Below, one piece after another: positions 18,421-27,482 of a stretch of DNA of 32,461 nucleotides (positions are counted from its first letter, which is position 1; each line of letters starts with the position of its first letter). Source of the stretch: Candidatus Faecisoma merdavium. Lineage in GTDB: Bacteria > Bacillota_I > Bacilli_A > RF39 > UBA660. The stretch is from contig DVJX01000051.1 of NCBI GenBank assembly GCA_018716405.1, forward strand, positions 1-32,461, read 5' to 3'. Both the position numbers and the translations under genes were made by a program. The notes below the pieces were generated by a model. It saw only the letters and a program-made list of their open reading frames with translations, searched no databases and was not told the DNA's origin.

Positions 18421-19065
18421 ATAGAAGAAATTCATAATCCTAATTTTAATTATGGCGAATTCGCCATAATTAAAAGTCAAGCTGGTTTAAATAGTTATAA
18501 AATTAGTGTTAAGGAATGGGTAGAAAAAACTAATGCAATAGGAATAACATCAAAAGCGGGAAGATATGGGGGAACATATGCTCATAAAGATATTGCTTTT
18601 GAATTTGGGATGTGGATTAGTCCAAAATTTAAATTGCTTTTAATAAAAGAATTTGAAAGATTAAAAACTCTAGAGCAAAAACAATTAGGATGGAATGCAA
18701 AAAGAGAATTATCCAAAATAAATTATAGAATTCATACAGATGCTATAAAACAAAATTTAATACCAATTGAACTTACTAAAGAACAAATAAATTATATATA
18801 TGCAGAAGAAGCGGATGTTTTAAATATGGCATTATTTGGCATAACCGCAAAAGAGTGGAGAAAGAAAAATCCAAATTTAAATGGGAATATTAGAGATTAT
18901 GCGAATATAAATGAATTAATATGTTTAGCAAATTTAGAAAATTTAAATTCAGTATTTATAAATGATGGATTAAAGCAATCTGAAAGGCTAGAAAGACTTA
19001 ATAAAATTGCAATATCGCAAATAAAAATTCTAAATAATGCCGATATAAAATATATAAAAGAATAA
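18421..19065 (+). pseudogene. KilA-N domain protein remnant lacking its N-terminal part
   Basis: The frame of the listed ORF extends upstream without a start codon to a TAA: IEEIHNPNFNYGEFAIIKSQAGLNSYKISVKEWVEKTNAIGITSKAGRYGGTYAHKDIAFEFGMWISPKFKLLLIKEFERLK (KilA-N). Confidence 0.8.
18444..18475. repeat. 32-bp perfect palindrome
   Basis: TTTTAATTATGGCGAATTCGCCATAATTAAAA equals its own reverse complement. Confidence 0.95.
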
Positions 19066-19120
19066 AATTAGAATTAATATGTTTTTAAAATTTAAAAACA
19101 AAAGTTTAGAAAAAATATAT

Positions 19121-19381
19121 TTATTTAAAAAATGGTTTAATTAACAAATATAAAAGTAATATTACTATTAATGTCAATGATATAGACAAAATAATATACT
19201 CATTTTTAAATAAAATTATTATTAAATAAATTAATCCTATAATAATTAAACTTAACAAAAAAGAATATAAAGCAATATAAGGTATTCTTTTAGTTAAGTT
19301 TTTCTTTTTATCAAACGCTTTATCGTATATTAATTCAATAATCATATTTATAATAATTTCTAATCCTTCAAATATTTCCAT
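19121..19381 (-). CDS. Small membrane protein
   Basis: 86-aa ORF with two TM helices and SD-like AAGGAG upstream. Confidence 0.55.
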   Translation of the reverse strand: MEIFEGLEIIINMIIELIYDKAFDKKKNLTKRIPYIALYSFLLSLIIIGLIYLIIILFKNEYIILSISLTLIVILLLYLLIKPFFK

Positions 19382-19448
19382 AATAAATTCTCCTTGCTTA
19401 ATATTTAAATATATTATATAATATTTTTAAAGATAAAGGTGATGTAAT

Positions 19449-19643
19449 TTGAAAAAATTAAAAATAATTGTTGAAAGATGTCCTCAAAATCATAAATGTC
19501 CTGCTGTTAAAGTATGTCCTGTCAATGCTTTATCACAAAAAGACTTTGATGCTCCTATAGTCGATTACGATAAATGTATAAAGTGTGGTAAATGTTCTAA
19601 TTTTTGCCCTAAAAAAGCATTAGTATTGGAAGAGATAAAATGA
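19449..19643 (+). CDS. 4Fe-4S ferredoxin-like protein
   Basis: CPQNHKCPAVKVCP and CIKCGKCSNFCP cysteine clusters. Confidence 0.85.
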   Translation: MKKLKIIVERCPQNHKCPAVKVCPVNALSQKDFDAPIVDYDKCIKCGKCSNFCPKKALVLEEIK

Positions 19644-20035
19644 AAGTTTTAACAATTAAAGAACCTTTTGCTACGCTTATTATGAATGAAATTAAACATA
19701 TAGAAACAAGAAGTTGGAAAACTAATTATAGGGGAGAAATATATATTCAAGCATCACTTTCTAAAATAAAAAAAGAAATATATGAAAGAAAAGAATTAGT
19801 TAAGCTATTTGAAAAGTTAGATATGCATTATGGTAATATAATTTGTAAGGCTTGCTTAAAAGATTGTGTTTATATGGATGAAGATTTTATCAATAAGATT
19901 AAATTAAATAATCAAGAATATGTATGTGGCTATTATGATATAGGAAGATACGCTTGGATATTAGATAATATCGAAATAATAAGTCCAATAAAAGTTAAAG
20001 GTAAACTAGGTATTTGGAATTATAAGAAAAACTAA
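19640..20035 (+). CDS. ASCH domain protein
   Basis: LTIKEPFATLIMNEIKHIETRSWKTNYRGEIYIQAS. Confidence 0.85.
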   Translation: MKVLTIKEPFATLIMNEIKHIETRSWKTNYRGEIYIQASLSKIKKEIYERKELVKLFEKLDMHYGNIICKACLKDCVYMDEDFINKIKLNNQEYVCGYYDIGRYAWILDNIEIISPIKVKGKLGIWNYKKN

Positions 20036-20088
20036 AATAATTATATAATATATATTAAAAATGTGGTATACTAATTATAGGTGATAAT

Positions 20089-20847
20089 ATGAAAGATGTT
20101 AATATATTAAAAAATAATGGTGTTAATGTAGATAAAAGTTTAGAATTATTTGGGGATATGGAAACCTATGATGAAACATTAGAAACATTTTTAACTGAAG
20201 CTAATGAAAAAATAAATAATATAAAAAAATATAAGGAAATTGCTGATATGGCTAATTATGCCATTTTAGTGCATTCATTAAAAAGTGATGCTAAATATTT
20301 TGGTTTTGACAAATTAGCTGAACTTTCATATAACCATGAATTAGAAAGTAAAGCTAATCATATTTATTATATTTATGATCATTTTGATGAATTAATGGAT
20401 GAAGCAGATAGAATATTAAATTTAGTAAGACAATATTTAGGTAAAGAAATAGTAAAAAAAGAAGAGAAAAGCATAATAAAAGATAAAACAATATTAGTTG
20501 TTGATGATTCAGAAGTTATTAGTAGTTTTATTAAGAAATTATTTAATAATGAGTATAATGTTTTATTAGCTAAAGACGGTATGGAAGCTATAAATAATCT
20601 AAACAATGAATCTTTAGTTGGAATGTTATTGGATTTAAATATGCCTAATGTTAATGGCTTTGTTGTATTAGAATATATGAAAAATAATGACTTGTTTAAA
20701 ACAATACCCGTATCTATTATAACTGGAGTAGGCAATGATGATATTATTAAAAAAGCTTTTGAATACCCTGTTGTTGACGTTTTAAGGAAACCATTTAATG
20801 AAAGGGATATTAGAAAAGTAGTAGAAAAAACAATAGCAACCATTTAA
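20089..20847 (+). CDS. Hpt domain fused to response-regulator receiver domain
   Basis: Hpt motif VHSLKSDAKYFG; receiver VVDDSEV, LLDLNMPNVNG, ITG, KPF. Confidence 0.85.
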   Translation: MKDVNILKNNGVNVDKSLELFGDMETYDETLETFLTEANEKINNIKKYKEIADMANYAILVHSLKSDAKYFGFDKLAELSYNHELESKANHIYYIYDHFDELMDEADRILNLVRQYLGKEIVKKEEKSIIKDKTILVVDDSEVISSFIKKLFNNEYNVLLAKDGMEAINNLNNESLVGMLLDLNMPNVNGFVVLEYMKNNDLFKTIPVSIITGVGNDDIIKKAFEYPVVDVLRKPFNERDIRKVVEKTIATI

Positions 20848-20864
20848 AATAGTTGCTGTTTTTA
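20832..20864 (+). terminator. Rho-independent terminator
   Basis: AGCAAC...GTTGCT followed by GTTTTT. Confidence 0.6.
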
Positions 20865-20912
20865 ATTTACAATTTTTTAAAATTTTGATAATATTATTAT
20901 TAAGGTGATTTT

Positions 20913-21638
20913 ATGTTATATAGTTCAGTTGAAAATAACAAAATTAAAGATTTAAAAAAATTACAAACAAAGAAATATCGTGATAAAAAGAATATGTTTT
21001 TAGTCGAGGGAAGACATCTTGTCTTAGAAGCTTATAAAACAGGATATTTAAAAGAAATGTTATTAGATGAAAATGAATTGTTGCCATTAGATGTAATGAC
21101 TTACTATATGACAAATAATGTTAAAAATTATTTAAGTGAATTGGAAAGTCCTACAAGTGTAATAGGTGTTTGTAATAAAAAAGAAGGCGTTATTAAAGGA
21201 AATAGAATAGTTTATTTAGATTGTATACAAGATCCAGGTAATTTAGGAACTATAATTAGAAGTTGTGTTGCTTTTAATATTGATACTTTAATACTTAGTA
21301 AAGATACGGTTGATTTATATAATTCAAAAGTTATTAGAGCAAGTCAAGGTTTAATATTTCATTTAAATATTGTTATAGCTGATATTAACGAATTTATTTT
21401 AAAATTAAAAACAGATGGATATAAAATTTATGGAACTAAAGTAACTCATGGAAAAAGTTTAAAAACTATTGAAAAAGTATCAAAATTTGTTATAATAATG
21501 GGTAATGAAGGAAACGGCATCAGTGAAGTAAGCAGTGAAGTGTGTGATGAATATTTATATATAGAAATGAACGATAAATGCGAAAGTTTAAATGTTGGTG
21601 TAGCAACTAGTATCATTTTATATGAATTAGATAAGTAG
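20913..21638 (+). CDS. TrmH family RNA 2'-O-methyltransferase
   Basis: FLVEGRHLVLEA, DCIQDPGNLGTIIRSC, MGNEGNGIS, SLNVGVATSI. Confidence 0.9.
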   Translation: MLYSSVENNKIKDLKKLQTKKYRDKKNMFLVEGRHLVLEAYKTGYLKEMLLDENELLPLDVMTYYMTNNVKNYLSELESPTSVIGVCNKKEGVIKGNRIVYLDCIQDPGNLGTIIRSCVAFNIDTLILSKDTVDLYNSKVIRASQGLIFHLNIVIADINEFILKLKTDGYKIYGTKVTHGKSLKTIEKVSKFVIIMGNEGNGISEVSSEVCDEYLYIEMNDKCESLNVGVATSIILYELDK

Positions 21639-21646
21639 GGATTTAT

Positions 21647-22132
21647 ATGGTGTATGTAGGAGAAATTGTAAATACTCATGGAATTAAGGGAGAATTAAGA
21701 ATTATATCTGATTTTAAATATAAGGATAAAGTTTTTTTTAAAGGGAATAAACTTTATTTGGGTAAAAGAAAACAAAAAGTATTAATCGATACATATCGAA
21801 AACATAAAAATTATGATATGGTTAAATTTGATGATATAAATGATATAAACGATGCCATTATATTCAAAGGTGATGAAGTATACGTTAAAAGAGAAGATCT
21901 AGATATTGATGGTTATGTTGATGAAGATATAATCGGATTAAAAGTATATGATGAGGATAGATTAATAGGTAAAGTTACTAATATAATTAAAAACAAACAA
22001 GAAATATTAGTAATTAAAAATAGAAATAAAAATTATTTAATACCTTTTGTTAATGAATTTATTAAAAGTATTGATTTGGATAAAAAAATATTAAATATTA
22101 ACGTGATAGAAGGATTATTAGATGAAAATTGA
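21647..22132 (+). CDS. rimM: Ribosome maturation factor RimM
   Basis: [25 protein letters not shown]; followed by trmD. Confidence 0.92.
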   Translation: MVYVGEIVNTHGIKGELRIISDFKYKDKVFFKGNKLYLGKRKQKVLIDTYRKHKNYDMVKFDDINDINDAIIFKGDEVYVKREDLDIDGYVDEDIIGLKVYDEDRLIGKVTNIIKNKQEILVIKNRNKNYLIPFVNEFIKSIDLDKKILNINVIEGLLDEN

Positions 22133-22790
22133 TATTTTAACATTATTTCCTAAAATGTTTGATAATTTTTTAACTGAATCAATTATAAAAAGAGCTATTA
22201 GTGATAATAAAGTTACAATAAATATTCATAATATAAGAGATTATTCAAAAGATCCTCATAAAAAAGTTGATGATTATCCTTTTGGTGGCGGTGAAGGTAT
22301 GGTATTAATGCCACAACCAATATTTGATGCTGTTAATGATTTAAAAACTGATGATTCATATGTTATTTTAATGACACCTCAAGGAATTAAACATAATCAA
22401 AAAAAAGCTTATGAATTAAAAGAAAAGAAACATTTAATTATAATATGTGGCCATTATGAGGGATTTGATGAAAGGATAAGAACTTTAGCAGATTTAGAAT
22501 TATCGATAGGTGATTTTATCTTAACAGGTGGCGAATTGGCTAGTATGGTAGTAACTGATAGTATAGTAAGATTAATTGATGGTGTAATAGATACTAATTC
22601 CCATTTAAACGACTCGTTTAATAATAACTTATTAGATTATCCTGTTTATACTAGACCTGCAGATTATAATGGTATGAAGGTTCCAGATGTTTTATTATCA
22701 GGACATCATGAGAATATAAAAAAATGGCGCTATGAACAAAGTTTAAAGAAAACTAAAGAACGTAGGCCGGATTTGTTGGGGGAAGATTAA
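22122..22790 (+). CDS. trmD: tRNA (guanine-N1)-methyltransferase
   Basis: [53 protein letters not shown]. Confidence 0.96.
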   Translation: MKIDILTLFPKMFDNFLTESIIKRAISDNKVTINIHNIRDYSKDPHKKVDDYPFGGGEGMVLMPQPIFDAVNDLKTDDSYVILMTPQGIKHNQKKAYELKEKKHLIIICGHYEGFDERIRTLADLELSIGDFILTGGELASMVVTDSIVRLIDGVIDTNSHLNDSFNNNLLDYPVYTRPADYNGMKVPDVLLSGHHENIKKWRYEQSLKKTKERRPDLLGED

Positions 22791-22791
22791 T

Positions 22792-23214
22792 ATGAAACAA
22801 TATTTTATTTCTAAAAAAAATTATAATGGAGAAGTTGTATTTGTTAACTATGATAAAGTTAATGGATATAAGGTAAATCCTAAAAATAATTTTCCTTATG
22901 AGGGAATTAAAGTAAATGAAATGATAATTATTAAACCTTCACTAATCGACAAAATAATTAAAAGAAAAATAAAAAAACATTTGGATTTCTATCTAAAGGT
23001 AATTATTGATAATATAGATAATGATTCTGATGACGATACAAGAATTGCCTTAGATGATTTAGCTCGATATAAAAAAGTCATTAAAGAAAAATATTCAATT
23101 TACTTAGATAAGAAATATATGGAACTTTTAAATAAAAAAATTTCTGTTATTGAAAGGGAATTACAAAATAATTTAATTTGTGAAAAATCATATGAAGAAG
23201 TAAAGAAAAGATAA
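22792..23214 (+). CDS. Hypothetical protein
   Basis: Intact ORF directly downstream of trmD. Confidence 0.6.
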   Translation: MKQYFISKKNYNGEVVFVNYDKVNGYKVNPKNNFPYEGIKVNEMIIIKPSLIDKIIKRKIKKHLDFYLKVIIDNIDNDSDDDTRIALDDLARYKKVIKEKYSIYLDKKYMELLNKKISVIERELQNNLICEKSYEEVKKR

Positions 23215-23220
23215 ATTATA

Positions 23221-23250
23221 TTGACTTAGAATATGTTAATGTTATATAAT
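23221..23250 (+). promoter_or_regulatory. Sigma-70/A promoter of rubrerythrin gene
   Basis: TTGACT - 18 bp - TATAAT. Confidence 0.7.
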
Positions 23251-23257
23251 ATTTTTG

Positions 23258-23274
23258 GAATTGAATGTCAATTC
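23258..23274. promoter_or_regulatory. Inverted repeat (operator or 5'-UTR hairpin) downstream of the rubrerythrin promoter
   Basis: GAATTGA-ATG-TCAATTC. Confidence 0.5.
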
Positions 23275-23297
23275 TAATAAAGAAAGGATGATTTATA

Positions 23298-23837
23298 ATG
23301 GAATTAAAAGGAAGTAAAACAGAACAAAATTTAATGGCAGCTTTCGCTGGTGAATCACAAGCTAGAAATAAATATACATATTATGCTTCAAAAGCAAAAA
23401 AAGAAGGATTTGAACAAATAGCAGCTATATTTGAAGAAACTGCTGGTAACGAAAAAGAACATGCTAAAATGTGGTTTAAATTATTACATGGTGGAAGTGT
23501 TCCAAGTACAATGGATAATTTAGCTGATGCTGCAGCAGGTGAAAATTATGAATGGACAGATATGTATGCTGGATTTGCTAAAGAAGCAAAAGAAGAAGGA
23601 TTCGATCATATAGCATTTTTATTTGAAAGTGTTGCAAAAATTGAAAAAAATCATGAAGAAAGATATAAAGCATTATTAGAAAATGTAAAAAATGAAACGG
23701 TATTTAATAAAGGTACTGAAGAAATGTGGATTTGTCGTAATTGTGGACATGTTCATTTTGGTAAGACTGCTCCTAAAGTATGTCCTGTATGTGAACATCC
23801 ACAAGCTTACTTCGAATTAAGAAAAGAAAACTATTAA
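23298..23837 (+). CDS. Rubrerythrin
   Basis: Ferritin-like ExxH motifs and C-terminal rubredoxin-like [10 protein letters not shown]...CPVC. Confidence 0.93.
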   Translation: MELKGSKTEQNLMAAFAGESQARNKYTYYASKAKKEGFEQIAAIFEETAGNEKEHAKMWFKLLHGGSVPSTMDNLADAAAGENYEWTDMYAGFAKEAKEEGFDHIAFLFESVAKIEKNHEERYKALLENVKNETVFNKGTEEMWICRNCGHVHFGKTAPKVCPVCEHPQAYFELRKENY

Positions 23838-23860
23838 AAGTCTAATATAGACTTTTTTCT
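23836..23860 (+). terminator. Rho-independent terminator
   Basis: AAAAGTCTA...TAGACTTTTTT. Confidence 0.75.
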
Positions 23861-23997
23861 TTGTAATACCATTTTTTAAATGTATAATTCAATAATAAAA
23901 AACAATATTTGTAAATTTTAGTCACAATAATAATTACTAGACTATTTAAATTTTTTTTGATATAATTAGTTATATTTATAGAAGAAAGACTCTTATA

Positions 23998-24008
23998 ATA
24001 AAAACTAG
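23998..24008. repeat. 11-bp direct repeat (left junction of IS110-family element)
   Basis: ATAAAAACTAG, identical to 25672-25682, includes CT dinucleotide. Confidence 0.65.
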
Positions 24009-24059
24009 GTAAGTCAAGTTATACAAAATTTGATAAAATTATTCTAGGAGGATGATGTT

Positions 24060-25313
24060 ATGAGAGTTAATGAAAAAATCGAAAGAATCACACCAGATAC
24101 TTTGATATGTGGAATTGATATAGGAAAAACAAAGTGTTGTGCAAGATTCTGCGATTACAGAGGATTGGAGGTGTATCACAAAGTTTGGTTTGATAAAACA
24201 GAAAATCTTGATGCAATAGGTTGTCAAATAACAGCAGCGATGTATAATGAAAATAAAACAGATGTAATTATATCTTTTGAGCCAACAGGGCACTATTGGT
24301 TAAATATTGATAAATATTTTAAAGATTGTGGTCAAGAAACGGTTTTAATGCCTACATACACAGTAAAACAAGCTAAGGAAATGCATGATCAAAATCCAAC
24401 TAAAAGTGATCCAAAAGATGCATTATTAATTGCTAGGCTTACTAGTGAAGGTAAATATGTTAAACCTATTGAAAGAGATGAATTATATCAAAATATTTAT
24501 TCAGGATATAGTATTTATGAAGATATTCAAAAAGAAATAAATCGAATAAGAAATAAAATTCATGTATGGAATGATAAATATTTTCCAGAAGTAGAAAAAG
24601 TATATAAGATAGATTCTGTTGGAATCAAACCAATATATGAGAATCAGTTACTACCTAATGAAATTAAAAATATGACATTAGAAAATTTTACTGAATTAAT
24701 GATTAAAGATAATAGTCGTGCAAATAAAAAAAGCATTATGAAATTAAAAGAATTATGTGAGAAAAGTAATGGAATATGTTCGGATGCTTTTACAAAGAAA
24801 GAAATAAGAAGACTATACGAAAGATTTATTGAAATGCTTAAAGAGTTAGAAGAATATGAAAAAGAATTAATAGAATTAGCAAGTCAAATTGACTATGTCG
24901 AAAAAGCAGTTGAAATAACAGGTATAGGATATATGAGTATGATAGGAATTATTGCAGAAACAGGAAATTTAAAAAAATATGAACACGCAAAACAGGTGTT
25001 AAAGATGAGTGGTTTAAGTCTTAAAGAAAGCTCAAGTGGCCAAAAAAAAGGAAAGAAACATATTTCCAAACGAGGCCGCTCTAAATTAAGACGTAATTTA
25101 AAACAAATTGGCATCTGTCTCGTAGGGAAAAATAATTTCTTCCTGCAATTGCATAACTATTATACCACAGAAAGAACTAATCCGTTAACAAAATTAGTTT
25201 CAATAAATGCAATAATCAGAAAATTTATGTATATACTTATGGCTATAGTAAAAAGTGGAAATTCATTTGATGAAGAAAAAGCAATAAGAGAAAGTTGCAT
25301 AAATTTTAGTTAA
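24060..25313 (+). CDS. IS110-family DEDD transposase
   Basis: GIDIGKTK, ISFEPTGHYW, KSDPKDALLIA, ITGIGYMSMIGIIAETG, MSGLSLKESSSGQKKGKKHISKRGRSKLRR. Confidence 0.93.
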   Translation: MRVNEKIERITPDTLICGIDIGKTKCCARFCDYRGLEVYHKVWFDKTENLDAIGCQITAAMYNENKTDVIISFEPTGHYWLNIDKYFKDCGQETVLMPTYTVKQAKEMHDQNPTKSDPKDALLIARLTSEGKYVKPIERDELYQNIYSGYSIYEDIQKEINRIRNKIHVWNDKYFPEVEKVYKIDSVGIKPIYENQLLPNEIKNMTLENFTELMIKDNSRANKKSIMKLKELCEKSNGICSDAFTKKEIRRLYERFIEMLKELEEYEKELIELASQIDYVEKAVEITGIGYMSMIGIIAETGNLKKYEHAKQVLKMSGLSLKESSSGQKKGKKHISKRGRSKLRRNLKQIGICLVGKNNFFLQLHNYYTTERTNPLTKLVSINAIIRKFMYILMAIVKSGNSFDEEKAIRESCINFS

Positions 25314-25325
25314 TAATATCATTAA

Positions 25326-25540
25326 TTCTAGTTTGGTGAGTTAAGATTATAAATAAATATTTATAGTTTTAATTCACTAAACTAGAAATAGATTAGTGAT
25401 ATTATGTGAAAGTGGAATTTGGTAAGCGCCTCCATAGGACATGATCTAGAGAGAAAGAATCACCAAGGCCAGTTTCATATAATGCCGTATTAAAGAGTTT
25501 AGGTAGATAACAATGATTATCAATACAGAATGAAATGAGA
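25326..25540 (+). ncRNA. Candidate bridge/seekRNA of the IS110-family element
   Basis: About 27-bp continuous hairpin with GU pairs (25327-25353/25360-25386), then stem ATTATGTGAAAGTGG/CCAGTTTCATATAAT enclosing TTGGT/ACCAA, and GATAA/TTATC hairpin; distinctly higher GC than surroundings. Confidence 0.6.
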
Positions 25541-25671
25541 GGATAAGCATATATGAAAAACACATTGGCTATTAGTCCACTTAATTATACATATATTAAT
25601 TAAGTTAACAAAATTTTAAAAAATACCTATGTTAACAGTTTTCATTATGCTTAAATTTAATAAAAATAATG

Positions 25672-25682
25672 ATAAAAACTAG
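25672..25682. repeat. 11-bp direct repeat (right junction of IS110-family element)
   Basis: ATAAAAACTAG. Confidence 0.65.
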
Positions 25683-25771
25683 TAAAATAACTAGTTTGAG
25701 TAAAAAATAATAAAATTTTATAAAGTTTTGTATAGAAAATACTTGACTTTATTATGAGAGGAGGAATCTAT

Positions 25772-27406
25772 ATGATAAAAATTTTTGCATTAGGTGGTTT
25801 AAATGAAATAGGAAAAAATATGTATGTTGTCAATGTTGATGATGAATTATATATATTTGAAGCTGGATTAAAATATGCTGATGATAAGATGTTAGGTGTT
25901 GATTATATAATTCCTAATTATGATTATTTAATTAAAAATAAAAATAAAATTCAAGGTATATTTTTATCTCATGGTCATGACGAACAAATAGGAGCAATTC
26001 CTGATATACTTTATGATTTACCTAATATTAAAATATATGGAACTAAATTTACTTTAGATTTGTTAAAAGAAGAATTAAAACAAGAAAAGTTAAAAGCTGA
26101 TTTAGTTGAAATTCAACCACATAAAAAAATAAAAGTAGGTAAGAATTATATTTTCCCTATTAGCTTATCGCATTCTGTACCAGATGCAGTAGGATATGTA
26201 TTATATACAAAAGATGGAGCAATATTTTATACTGGTAACTTTGTTTTTGATTCCGCTATGCAAGGAAATTATAAAACTGATATTGGTAAACTTGCTTATG
26301 TTGGAAAACAAGGAGTATTATGTTTATTAAGTGAATCATTATATGCTGATAAAATAGGATATACATCTCCAAAACATAGAAGTTATAATTATTTAAGAGA
26401 AATTATTAATAGTTCTAAAAATAGAATCTTAATTAATATATTGCAAGGTCAAATATTTAGAATTCAAGAGTTATTAAATGTTATAACTGAAGCTAATAAA
26501 AAAGTTGTTATTTTAGGTAAAAGGTTAGAAAACACTTTAATTAATTCAATTGATAATGGTTATATTAATTTTGATAAATCAAGAATTGGTAATATTCATC
26601 ATTTAGAAAAAGATTCAATTATAATTGTATCCGATGAAAGAGAAAAACCATTTTCTAATATTAAAAGAATTGTAAAAGGATATGATAAATTTATTAATTT
26701 AACTGAAGATGATACTATTATTTTCGCATCACCTGTTTATGATGGTATGGAAAAAAGTGCCACAATGTTATTCGATGATATTGCTAAAAAAGGATGTAAT
26801 TTAATTACAATGTCAAGTAAACAATTTAATTCATTACATGCATCAAGTGAAGACTTAATGCTTATGTTAAATTTATTACAACCTAAATATTATTTTCCAG
26901 TTAATGGAGAATATAGACATCAAGTTGCTAATAGTGAAGTTGCTAAACAAATGGGCATGAAAGATGAAAATATTATTCTTAAGTTAAATGGTGAAGTGGC
27001 TACTTTTGTCAATGGTAATTTAACTGATGATAAAGAATTTATTAAAGTAGACGATATTTTAATCGATGGAAAAACATTAGGAGATGTTGGGGACTTAGTT
27101 ATTAAAGATCGTGAAATGTTAGGCGAAAACGGAATTGTTTTAATTTTAGCTATTGTTGATAAATCTACTAAACAAATTTTATCAGGCCCACAAATTGTAA
27201 CTAAAGGTTTTGTTTATGTTAAAGAAAACACTGATTTAATCAAAGAAGCTCAAGATATGTCTTTAGAAATAATTAAAAATAATACTAAAGTTTCATATAT
27301 TGATTATGCTAAGACAAAAAATGAAATAAGAGACAAAGTAGGTAATTACTTTTACCAACAAACAGAATCAAAACCAATAATTTTAATTATGATTCAAGAA
27401 ATTTAA
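25772..27406 (+). CDS. Ribonuclease J2-like protein (metallo-beta-lactamase fold, degenerate active site)
   Basis: RNase J architecture (FALGGLNEIGKNMYVV, LMLNLLQPKYYFPVNGEYRH) but HGHDEQIGA, TGNF, VNGEYRH replace catalytic residues; ATG 25772 follows SD GAGGAGG. Confidence 0.88.
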   Translation: MIKIFALGGLNEIGKNMYVVNVDDELYIFEAGLKYADDKMLGVDYIIPNYDYLIKNKNKIQGIFLSHGHDEQIGAIPDILYDLPNIKIYGTKFTLDLLKEELKQEKLKADLVEIQPHKKIKVGKNYIFPISLSHSVPDAVGYVLYTKDGAIFYTGNFVFDSAMQGNYKTDIGKLAYVGKQGVLCLLSESLYADKIGYTSPKHRSYNYLREIINSSKNRILINILQGQIFRIQELLNVITEANKKVVILGKRLENTLINSIDNGYINFDKSRIGNIHHLEKDSIIIVSDEREKPFSNIKRIVKGYDKFINLTEDDTIIFASPVYDGMEKSATMLFDDIAKKGCNLITMSSKQFNSLHASSEDLMLMLNLLQPKYYFPVNGEYRHQVANSEVAKQMGMKDENIILKLNGEVATFVNGNLTDDKEFIKVDDILIDGKTLGDVGDLVIKDREMLGENGIVLILAIVDKSTKQILSGPQIVTKGFVYVKENTDLIKEAQDMSLEIIKNNTKVSYIDYAKTKNEIRDKVGNYFYQQTESKPIILIMIQEI

Positions 27407-27482
27407 ATTGTACTTAGTTACAATTTTTTTCTTGAAATAATTTACTAAATATGATATTATTTATACCTAGGAAGTGGTTTTA

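Larger units (their letters stand above)
24007..25680 (+). mobile_element. IS110-family insertion sequence with long 3' non-coding end (IS1111-like layout)
   Basis: DEDD transposase; about 53 bp non-coding 5' and about 360 bp structured non-coding 3'; ATAAAAACTAG at both proposed junctions. Exact ends are inferred. Confidence 0.65.

Noticed and set aside
20379-20843. 154-aa antisense ORF opposite Hpt-REC
   Set aside because: Mirrors the conserved receiver domain; low-complexity translation, no SD.
21446-21679. Antisense ORF opposite the TrmH 3' end
   Set aside because: Shadow ORF spanning the TrmH/rimM junction.
24039-24293. Antisense ORF over the IS110 transposase start
   Set aside because: Cys/Ile-rich shadow of the DEDD domain; no support.
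24893-25114. Antisense ORF in the IS110 transposase 3' part
   Set aside because: Shadow ORF.
25581-25611. ACTTAATTA...TTAATTAAGT hairpin as the IS110 right terminal repeat
   Set aside because: No matching sequence at the left end; the ATAAAAACTAG repeat further right gives a better boundary.
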